From NCBI GenBank assembly GCA_035772785.1, contig JAOCPU010000065.1:112598-176597 (forward strand): a stretch of DNA of 64,000 nucleotides, written 5' to 3'. The notes beneath the pieces are model-generated. The model saw only the letters and a list, made by a program, of their open reading frames with translations, was not told the DNA's origin and did no database searches. How positions within the stretch are numbered: the stretch's first letter is position 1; each line of letters starts with the position of its first letter. A program made the translations under genes and the position numbers. Positions 46,150 through 58,866 of the stretch are shown in pieces. The stretch comes from Phlebiopsis flavidoalba (taxonomy: Eukaryota; Basidiomycota; Agaricomycetes; Polyporales; Phanerochaetaceae).

Positions 46150-46335
46150 AGTACTACTCGACACTGTCCTTGAAGTCCTGATACTGCCTTCTAACCCAGC
46201 AGCGAGCTCGTACGTCAGATTTGAGAAGTACAGAAATGGGAATGGGGGAGTAACCGTGGAGTGCGTGCGTGAGCCAGAAGTAGCCCATATGTGGCCGGCG
46301 AACAGATGCTGCAGCTACAGTATGTCACCGGCCGC
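46150..46335 (-). pseudogene. GFA-domain gene relic (copy B)
   Basis: The minus strand reads PVTYCSCSICS...YGLLLAHAR, matching the CxCSxC zinc motif region of the GFA gene at 29.1 kb, plus the next ~70 bases with CTGGGTTAGAAGGCA...TTCAAGGACAGTGTCGAG. The N-terminal Cys-x-Cys motif is not recognisable upstream, and the C-terminal zinc ligands are deleted. Confidence 0.75.
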
Positions 46336-46911
46336 TTGCCGTCCTCGAGAAATAAAAAAAAGGCAGAGTGGCAAAAGCCACCATAGACGGTTGGTGGTCG
46401 ACAGACTGCTGACAGAGGTGGAGTAGGGAGTGGCAGGGCCCTCGAGGTATTAAAGCAGGTTGAAGGCCCGATCTCTATGCGCCGGTGGCGTTGAGATACA
46501 TTAGAGAGTTGACACAGCCAACAAGTGAGCGTAGACAACTGATAGCTGTCGAAGGCGTACCAGCCCCCCGAACATGGATGCACTCCGGTGTCAGAGGGCC
46601 TCTGTCCTGCGTCTTTACAGATCTTCATTGCGTTTTGGCCGGCATGTCGGCGATGACAAACGGCGTACACAGTCTTCATGGTTTCACAGGCAATCGACTC
46701 GTGCGAACTTCTAGATGTCACACACCACGATCCAATCGAACGACGAGCGGCGTCGCGAACGCCACTACGTCGAATGGGCAGTTGTTGCTAGAGGAGCGGA
46801 CAGCTGTTTCATAGTGAGGTGGAATACGCAAGAGTTGTCGTCGTCGTCCGCCGGACAAGACACACGCCGGTCTAGGGCGGGGGCGAGAAGGCAGTGACGT
46901 CAAGGTGAGGG

Positions 46912-47028
46912 GTCTACCTCAACGTGAGCGCGAGGTACGTGGCCATGCCCGAGGACGTGGGAGGCTGCGATCGCTTCTACTACCTGGCGGAGTGCCTGCC
47001 AGATCCACCGCGCAAGTTGCTGCGGTGA
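46912..47028 (+). other. Orphan coding-like segment
   Basis: The frame 46912-47028 reads VYLNVSARYVAMPEDVGGCD, RFYYLAECLPDPPRKLLR, then TGA at 47026-47028. Codon use (mostly G/C at third positions) and amino-acid composition look like real protein, unlike the surrounding DNA. No start or upstream exon could be joined and no family was recognised. It could be the last exon or a remnant of a gene. Confidence 0.3.
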
Positions 47029-48474
47029 GGGGGGACGGGGGACTAACCCGTAACTCCTCATGGTGCCCCGTCCCCTTTTTAATCCCGTCTGGAATAGAAT
47101 AAAATGAAAAAGTCTCGCACGGCTAGGGCGTGATTGAACTTGTGACTTAACTCTTGGGGCTGGGGCCAGAGCGGACGTGGAGTGCAAATGTTTACGTGTA
47201 GAGTCGCAAACATTTCATGACGGACATCATGTGCCGAATAAGTGGGTACACGGGTCGTGAGTGTGTAGAGTGCTTGTTGCCGATAGCACGACGTCATGGC
47301 AACGTTGCTTGGAAGTAGGTAGTGTAGTGATCCGTAGAGAGATCTGAGAAACTGTGAATATTGAAATTCTTCAGTCCCTGTTGCTGAGCAAGAAGTTGCG
47401 TTCGGTGCAGCCTTATAGAATAGACGGAATGAGTGCGGAGAGAGGATCTCACCAGCAAATTTGAAACGCGCTTCCGGAAGCTATTTGTAGCTGTTTGGAT
47501 TGGAAGGCCGTTTTCATACCAAATTTGTGGCCGAGCGGGTTCCAGACCGCTCTCTATTTGCCACGCTCGCCCGCCGTGATAACTCAACATCTTTCCTTGT
47601 TACCACTGCTCGATGTGCCCGCACACCGCGTTGGTCTCTTCTCACATATCCGTGAACTAGCCATCCTATATTAGCGCCGCTCTAGGCCAGCTCAACTACA
47701 CGGTCTAATCATGCAGATTTGCCATCTACGAGAGCGTGAGGAGGAGTTCTCATAGAATGCAATATGAGGCCGCACGACTGCGCGTTAGTTTTCCTTTAGG
47801 TATATGGTTACAATTGGGTTGATTGCTCTAATCAGACAGTAATAGGGTGGTTTGTGAGAACATCAATGGCGCACGGAAAAAACTTCTTGTATGATTCGTA
47901 ATTGTCTTAGATCGTCCCATTAAGGCCAGCGTGCGCCATCGTACGTTTAGTCTCTCCGAGGTAGAGCGCCGGACAGCTTCGCTGTCTAGCCCATACCGCG
48001 TGGCTATAATTCCCGAATCCCGTCGGAACGCGCAGCTCGCGCCCCGCCACGCTCTATGTAAATGCTAGCTGCCTGAAAACACGGAGGACTCACCATTGCC
48101 ACAGGTGATCCGTGCGTGGGCTCTACATATCAGTAAGGTCCTGCCAATAGCGGCGAGGGGGGACGCACAAACAAACTTTAAACCTTGTCGCCGTCAGGAC
48201 TCACATTTTCACTGTCTGGATCGTCATAAGTCTGGGCAAATAGTTTTGTCTGGGCATACGATGCTACTATTCCAATGACACCGATCGGCGGTATTAGATT
48301 ACCTCATTACCCTTCTTTCGTCTCATGGCTTGTGTCGTATGCCGCCTAGTTCGTGTTGCTAATTGATGATTCATGGGTTCTCTCGTTGACTGCATGAGCT
48401 CCATTCAACGCCCGACACTTCGCGCCACTGAGCCCAGTGTTGCGGCTTACTCAAACTAACGCGGCTCTTGTGTG
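47029..48474. other. Intergenic, nothing recognised
   Basis: No gene, repeat copy or RNA is supported on either strand. Confidence 0.4.
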
Positions 48475-49426
48475 CTCAGGTCTGGTTGTATAAATACCGC
48501 ATAATCGAGCCAGCATATAGCCACAGGTTTGCTCACCTTGTGCCCAGCTCACCAACCCTTAGACTCTTCGACAGTGGGTGAGCTCCTGCGCTCCCTTCTC
48601 GTCTCATAACATTCAACCTTGCTGTGTCCGTACCTCACGGGTCCGCTGCAGCTGTCTGGCTGCCCTCTCCGCTCCGGTGGATGTGGCCGGCTCGCACCCA
48701 GCAAGGAGCCCGTCAGCCTTTCTTCGGTCCGCAGGGTGTGGGCTCATCCCGCGATTTAACCCCGGATATTTGCTGCTGCTTGATTCTTTCGCATCGAGCG
48801 AGCGACCAGTGGCGACACTCATTGCGTAAGTCGTTTTTTTTTCACATTGTGGAATTTAGACTCTGTGTGGAGTAGCTAATTTACTCATCGAAATACTACA
48901 GGGCGGTGTCGGTGGTTTCGTTCGCGTAATCCATCCTTGCAATCATACCATGTAACGGGACCTTGACGATCACATGCAACGTCAAATTTCAGCTCACATC
49001 AATCACGATCCTAGCGTGAAGCCTGCTGGGTCCCTCCTATGCAAATTGTCATTGAGCAGAATCGATATTTGTTGTGACACTGAATAAATGGGGCTTCCCT
49101 GATGATTCGCGTGCTCATTGATGATCATGGCTGACTTCTGACCAAGATTATGGAACAAATCACACGATAAAATAATATAGTAAGGTATCTCTATTCCAGC
49201 CTTGATGCAAAAGTCTCAGCACAGTCATCACATTGCCAAGCAAGTTATTGTTCAGCTTGAGGAGCCAGCATAAATTTATTTTGAACTCGTCGTGTTGTTT
49301 TATCGCGGATCATCATGGCACATCGTATAGAAGAGAATACTGAGGGGGTGGGGGAAAGACAAACCCTGCTGTAAACAGTGACTGTGAACACGATTGTGAC
49401 TGTGACAGGGCCTCGGCCGACGCCGG
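48475..49426 (+). repeat. Inverted segmental duplication, copy B (small Cys-rich protein unit)
   Basis: Plus-strand counterpart of 32310-33028, including promoter, coding block, intron, 3' flank and a further ~100-base block at 49330-49426. It is longer than copy A by about 230 bases because of insertions in the 3' flank. Confidence 0.8.
48578..48940 (+). pseudogene. Small Cys-rich secreted protein relic (copy B)
   Basis: The alignment to copy A starts exactly at 48578, but here the codon is GTG (GTGAGCTCCTGC) where copy A has ATG. The coding block keeps a GGCGRLAP-like cysteine, then GVGHPRFNPDICCC in shifted frames, and the splice donor GCGTAAGTC at about 48826. The second-exon region follows CTACAG at 48901. 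TATAAAT at 48489-48495 is preserved. Loss of the ATG and frame changes argue for a pseudogene, though sequence error could imitate part of this. Confidence 0.6.
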
Positions 49427-51055
49427 GTGAAGAATCGCCATCGCCCAACGTAGGGGACTATCTCCTTACGGGCAAGTCAGATCGCATTCTCTAAGTTGCT
49501 GCCGTATATTTGTATAGTATTTTTACTCGTCATTGCACATTCGATGAGTGAATTATGCCCTTGGCGCGCTCAACTCAGCTGGTTTTCACCGTATAGTGTA
49601 ATACGACTCACAATCGCTTGGCTTACAGGCATCTACAATGATGAAGTAAAACCCCTAATCATCGACGCTCACGGCTGAAGCTAACGTGCGACTAGTGTGG
49701 GCGGGTAGATCGCGACTTATTTCATTGCGTGCGCTGTTGCTACCTGCTATCCGTTCAGCCCTCTAATTATGTTCTCTTGACAGTATAGCGACTGAGAAGT
49801 GCGCAAAGGAACCGACTCTTCCTGTCTGACTGTCGGTGTCCCTCTCATGGATTCCATGATGTCCCGCTTGTCATTTCAGCACGTCCTGTCACTTTTTTCG
49901 AAGCCTAGGCACTCGGCTATGTCGCCTGGCCCTGGACCAGCGCTCTATTTCATTTGTCTATCATGTCACGAAGTAGCAGCGAAGAATGTTTGCCAGAGCC
50001 ATAGAAGCATTCGTTTTTACAGCCGGAATACAAAGGCAAAGGTTTGGCTTAGCCCTCTGTCTCTACCCTGCATTGGAAACTGACTACATTTGCACGCATG
50101 GGTTTGCAACCGATGACTGTGCTGTGAGCGTTCATGCAAGATTTGCAAGGCCTTAAATTCGATACAATTGGTATATCATTTGCTTGCCTAGGCCAAAAAA
50201 CTCGGTGTTGGAGAAGTCACGGTATCCTCCCACTCGTGACTTGAAGTACTCAAATCAGGTTTGTATACCCATGGCCAGTAGAAAAAAGGCACCGTATCAA
50301 GCATTTGCGCCGGTCACCCTGCGCATCAGCCACAGGATTATTGCTCTCGGTCGAACCTTGCCCTGAAATCGTTGAGTGCGGGTATCTTATATGGGCATGC
50401 GTCTGCCGCCTCGAACCGTTTAAAATAGACCGAAGCTTCTTCACACAACAATATGGCTCGATGGGACTCGCTGGGGCGCTCGTACTCACCTAGCATGCCT
50501 GCCGGGGGGTTGACCCCAAGCAAATCACGATGATTTACCATTGCTTCCCCATGGGGCCACTCGGTTTTGTCTTGGGTCTGTTTGCCCTCCTCACACTGTG
50601 CGGAAAGTGGGGGGGCGCAGCGCAGTTGGCGAGTAGTGGTGAGCAAAAAGGTGCCCCAGCGGCTTATTGTGTTGTTCCTGAGTGCCTTGCTCCGCTTCTT
50701 CCCACTAGAGCGCGTATGCTCCTGGGGGCGGAACAATTATTGTTGGATAACACGCCCGTCCAGCCAATCGTGAACCTGATTGGAGGGCGGTGTACCAGGC
50801 CATCCCTGGGCTCAGCCGTGTGACAATGGTGAGGGGCGGCGGGTCAAATCATTTACTTCCGCAAGGATAGTATAGGGGACAGCGTGTGCTTTACCGATGC
50901 TGAAGCCCAATAGGCTCTATTTCGACATGCTGCGCAGGCACTTGGCCAGGTCCCTCAGGCCGTGAGTTTATTACGCTCTCCCCCCAGCGAGGCGACAGAG
51001 CGATTGACTTTTTTTTAGAGCTAGAGTGCGCTTTGGGGACAAACTGTGGAACTCC
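49427..51055. other. No gene assigned; possible upstream exons of the double-WSC gene
   Basis: The 5' part of the following WSC gene must lie in here. A candidate intron runs from GTGAGTTTATT at 50959 to a T-run plus AG at 51018. No signal peptide or ATG could be linked. The open frame 50530-50823 (MIYHCFPMGPLG...) has no recognisable content. Confidence 0.35.
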
Positions 51056-51833
51056 GAAAGTGTTAACCACTACCACCCACGTCCACACCGTCTACATCAT
51101 CCACGTACTATTGTACTAACGGTCCACTACTACATCTGCTACATCTATTTCGGCTACAAATTCATCCTCATTGCCCACCCCGTCCTTCATTCCCGCTCCA
51201 CTCCCGGACGGCTGGATGCCGACCGACCCTTGCGTACAAGATGACCCCTCCCGCGTGCTCTCCACTACGACATCACCACCCAGCTGGCCACCAATACCCC
51301 CGCATCTTGCATCACGCACTGCGCTGCTAACGGCTACGCCTTTGCCGGCGTCGATACGGCTAACGAGTTGCCACTGTGGCACGTGGCTTCCGCTCAGGCA
51401 CTCCATCTGGCATCGCGTCGTCTCAGTGCAAAACGTCCCGTGCGCGGGTGATTCAGGCCGCTACAGCTGCGGCGGATCCTGGGCTGTTCAACTCTACAAC
51501 CGGGCCGGCATCTACAGAGGCTCTCCCTGACGGCTGGGCTCTCGTCCATGCATGTGTGCATAGACGACGCAAATAGGGTCGTGGTCTCGTAAACGATAAC
51601 ACTACTGTTCTATCTGGTAACACGTCCTGCTGTATGCATTGCGCATTGTAGAGATCAAGATTTCAACTACGCCGGGGTCGAGTATGGCGACGAATGCCAT
51701 TGCGGTAGGCCGGCTATACCGGTGGTGATCAAGCACCCACTTCCGACTGCAGCATCCCTTGCTCTGGCAGCCCAGGCTGACATGCGGAGGATCTTGGAGG
51801 ATTCAAATTTATTCATCTAATTCAGACTCGTGA
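51056..51833 (+). CDS. Double-WSC-domain secreted protein, C-terminal part
   Basis: A Ser/Thr-rich linker (STTTSATSISATNSSSLPTP) leads into WSC-1: DGWMPTDPCVQDDPSRVLST, TQLATNTPASCITHCAANGY, AFAGVDTANECHCG, SQCKTSC, CAGDSG-YSCGGSWAVQLYN. WSC-2 follows directly: LPDGWALVHACVDDANRVVV, LSGNTSCCMHCA, FNYAGVEYGDECHCG, TSDCSIPCSGSPGLTCGGSW, RIQIYSSNSDS and TGA at 51831-51833. All eight cysteines expected in each WSC module can be matched across several indels. The chain ends right after WSC-2. The N-terminal catalytic or anchoring part was not found, so the start is the first coherent codon, not a true start. It probably binds wall glycans outside the cell. It is clearly diverged from the WSC gene at 30-31 kb. 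Confidence 0.8.
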
Positions 51834-52038
51834 GGTTGACTCGTACACTTGGGGGTAGCCGTTTCGTAGAGCTTTGGAGCTTCAAAATTAGTATGTGGGT
51901 CAGACAGACCATTCGTCTCGGTTTCAAAGGAGATATTTGGATCGTAAAATACTATTGCTACAATGTTCATATCTACCGACAGATGGAAATATACGACACG
52001 GATGACGGCCACAGCACGGATACAGGAAGGAGAAACTC

Positions 52039-54783
<2,745 letters not shown>

Positions 54784-55185
54784 TGCCACGGTAGCGCTCG
54801 GGTAGACGATGAGCTATCTCGCCATGCTGGTCGTCGTGGAGGGGTGATTGAGTATTCAGTCAGGCCGATGGTGGTGGTAGGACGGGAAGGGCCTCGAGGC
54901 TGGTGGGCGCAGGGAAACGCGCTAGTATTTGGATGTGACCGCGTAACAGGCTCGAGTAAGTAGTCGCTCTTACGCCGTTACTCGCGTTACTCGGAATCCT
55001 GACCCCAGTCAGTAAACGTTGTCATAACGTCACGGTAAACCGCGCGCTTACACGATCCGTTAAATTACAGAACCGCGACGCGACTTGGCAAAGATTTTCA
55101 GACGTGAAGGTGCCTGGCACCATTGCATGGACAGGTCCAATGAGCACGACCATATAACTACGCGACAATAACATGCATAGAAGCA

Positions 55186-56254
<1,069 letters not shown>

Positions 56255-56411
56255 GGCTGGATTGGTGTCAAAAGAGGTCGCGCCGGAGCGTGTCGCGATT
56301 CCGGCGATGGACCCCGGACACTGCTGTCAATTTCCGAGCTCTGGGACTGCTGCAATTTCTGCGCCGTTTCTCGTCCATTGTCTGTCTACCTTTCTGAGCC
56401 CTCCTGTTTCC
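56255..56411. promoter_or_regulatory. Short divergent promoter COQ5/FCF2
   Basis: 157 bases separate the candidate COQ5 ATG (minus) from the FCF2 ATG at 56412 (plus). No TATA box is evident. Both are housekeeping genes. Confidence 0.55.
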
Positions 56412-57541
56412 ATGGCTTTAACAACTCTTGACAAAGGCAAAGGCCGTGCGTCTCCAGAAGACCTTGAGCATGAAGAACAGGTCGTACAAAACGAGGAGGA
56501 GGTTGCCTCTGCTTCGGGCTCGGATGTAGCTCAGATTCAGACTCGGACTCGGACTCTGATAGCTCGGATTCGAGCTCCACCAGCGACGAGGAAATATCCC
56601 AGGAGTTTCTCGACTCTACTCTACTCGCGCGGGCGAGGAAAGAATATAACATCAAAGTCGCCAGCACCGGCCCCTAGTGTGCCAGGAGAAGAAGAGATCA
56701 TACGCCTCGGAGATGCGGACACCGACGGGTACGTCCCAAGATAATGGCGCTGTGTACTCGTACGCTATATCTAACATCCCAATCTAGACGTCTCCCCGAG
56801 CTCGACCCTGGCAAACTCCCAACGCCGTACATTGACCTCTCACAGAATGCTCAAGCCGGCCCTTCCAAGGGCAAAGCCTCAGTCAGGGATCTGGATGCCG
56901 AACAAGCAGAAAAGGCCTCTGCACTGGCGGCACCTAGTGCACCTGCCCCTCCTCCTTCTGCACGCCCCATAGGCAAAGCCCTCTCCAAAGGGCAGCAAAA
57001 AGCTGTACGTACTCTGCGCCGCGTCCCGCTTCGCCATTGACACTCTTTCCATCAGCTCAAAAACAAAACAGCTGGAAAGAGCTGGTTTCGACATGCCTGC
57101 GCCAGATGAAGCTGATCTTCCGAAGCTCTATCGCGAAGTAGAAGCTATGCGTCTACTGAACCAGTTCGGATCCGAAGCGCTTCTACCGTAAAGACGAAGG
57201 CGAGGGCAAAGGAGTCAAGGGCCTACCAAAAATACTTTGCATTGTATGTCGCATCGCCTTCTGTTTTTTCTTGTAACCCCTTCTGACTTCTCCTCAGATG
57301 TGGTACCATTGTGCCAGATGCGACCCCCTTCTCGTCAAGTTCACCTGCAAATTTATCACGCTCCCAACGTAAACGTACGCTTGTGGACGAGCTCGTGGAC
57401 GATGCCGAAGCGAAGAGCTATGCGAAAAAGAAGTTCAAGGAGTTTGCAGTCGGTGCGCGGAGCGAGAGGAAGAGGGACGCGCTGGCGAAAAAAGAGGGAG
57501 GGAAGAAAGCTCAAGTGGTAGTCGGGTGTCGGTCCCAGTGT
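56412..57541 (+). CDS. FCF2: FCF2-type pre-rRNA processing factor (TDIF2/DNTTIP2 family)
   Basis: Nucleolar protein needed for early 18S pre-rRNA cleavage. ATG 56412: MALTTLDKGKGRASPEDLEH, then acidic and Ser-rich sequence (SDSDSDSDSSDSSSSTSDEE in shifted frames). An intron at about 56735-56786 separates LGDADTDG from LPELDPGKLPTPYIDLSQ. After the basic SARPIGKALSKGQQKA and an intron comes the Fcf2 C-terminal domain: KTAGKSWF, DMPAPDEADLPKLYREVEAM, RLLNQ, DPKRFYRKDEGEGKGVKGLP. Another intron precedes GTIVPDATPFSSS, LSRSQRKRTLVDELVDDAEA, KSYAKKKFKEFAVGARSERK, RDALAKKEGGKKAQVV. The domain and its PxxxR(F)YRK motif are diagnostic. The stop is not certain because of indels after 57510. Confidence 0.9.
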
Positions 57542-57780
57542 GTATCTTCCATTGCTTTCACTGTTCTCATGCATCCTTCACGCTGCTTTTATCGGTCACA
57601 GCTCAATGAGACACCGCTGCACGTGCTGCAATATTGTGGTACCTGTATGCCCTTCATGACCCCTTCACGCTGACCTCGAATACCAGAGGCCCTCGCTCAT
57701 CATTCTCTCTCACCTTCACCCCGCTGAAAGTGTTTCCACGGCTCATTGCCCTGCCACTAAGTGTCACTGCATCTTCAACT

Positions 57781-58346
57781 ATGCAACCACAAGCCCATCA
57801 CCACACAGTGCCGTTCACGACGATTCATTCACTCTCTACAATCTTCGTGTCGAAGCCCTGTTTGTCCTGAAGGAGGACAGCATATTGTGTGGAGCAAAGA
57901 GGGAGACTTCTTCACACTTGAAGGCGGGGAGCCCGAGATCTGCTCTACCTGCCCTCCAGGACAAGGGATCTCCATCTACTCACTAGGTGTACTACAACTC
58001 GTTCACGCTCTTTCAATCCCCTGCCTGTATCACCTCATGACCACGACCCAGGCATCTTGACCGGCATCCTAGCTCATAATGTAATGACTGACCCCAATTC
58101 CCTCTGCACAGCTTCTATCCTCCCACTACTCGCCGCGAAACAACGTCCATCCGCGAGAAACGACTGGATGTCCACAGACGCCGAAACTCGCCTGTCCCGA
58201 TCCTCATTGTCCTTCGAGGTGGAGGATAGTGCGCTACCAAGATAAGAACGTTCAGCAGGGCAGAGACTACTGCCGTGCCATTACCTTTCTTCCGATGTAT
58301 AAAAAGCACGGGAGTCGGATGGGCTAGCGAGGTGCTGCGGAAATAG
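57781..58346 (+). CDS. TIGR04076-family protein, function unknown
   Basis: From the candidate ATG at 57781 the frames give TTSPSPHSAVHDDSFTLYNL, RVEALFV, KEDSILCGAKEGDFFTLEGG and a PPGQGISIYSLG block. An intron (58000-58110) follows, then SILPLLAAKQRPSARNDWMS, TDAE, LACPDPHCPSRWRIVR and RTFSRAETTAVPLP, ending at TAG 58344-58346. The FTLYNLRVEV start, the ILCGAKxGDxF, the LPLLAAKQR...NDWM and CPDPxCPSR...TTAVPL blocks match what I recall of the TIGR04076 family in fungi. The C-terminal Cys pair could bind metal. No activity is known. Three frame changes are needed. It lies tail-to-head 240 bases after FCF2. Confidence 0.7.
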
Positions 58347-58866
58347 CGCGCGCCACAACGGCTTTACCCAGATCCGCAACCTGATGGGGGCTGGTGTCGT
58401 GTGGGCTCGGACAACGATTGATCGTCAGAGGTGGCAGCGTTAGATAGCCTCAATAGACGGTGGATTGTGCTGGATATTGAAAACCCAAGGACACACGATG
58501 TATTCCATAGATACTCTACGTTAGAAACGTGCCCCTGCGGTCACTCTGGGCCCCGTTGTGAACGGTGGTTTCCTCCCAAACATTCCTTCGCATCAAGATG
58601 AGAGCTTGTTAACAAGGCTAGGCCAGTATGATTTCCGAGACATTATTTTTCACGCAGTTGCACCGCAACTTTACATCCAGCCCAGGTCTTTGTACGCCGA
58701 GAAATGACAAAAATAAAAGATGTAGAATAGTCCATGTACGAGAGCGGATATAAACTAAGTGCGCCAGGGAGGGTCAGAAAAGAGTACTCATGGTTCTACA
58801 AACACATCGCAGAGAGCGTCCGTGCAGAGAGCAACAACACACCCGGGTACATTACGCCGTCTACGA
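58347..58866. other. Intergenic between convergent genes
   Basis: Holds the 3' flanks of the TIGR04076 gene and the copper radical oxidase. Nothing else is recognised. Confidence 0.45.

Larger units (their letters stand above)
45561..46335 (-). repeat. Inverted segmental duplication, copy B (decayed GFA + WSC unit)
   Basis: Minus-strand counterpart of 29109-31252, reduced from about 2.1 kb to about 0.8 kb by two internal deletions. One removes the 3' two-thirds of the GFA gene (junction near 46145). The other removes the signal peptide and first half of the WSC gene (junction near 45960, at CTTACTC/TGCCGGTGTCGAG). The 3' flank (45561-45770) is kept, so duplication included untranslated sequence. 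Confidence 0.85.
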
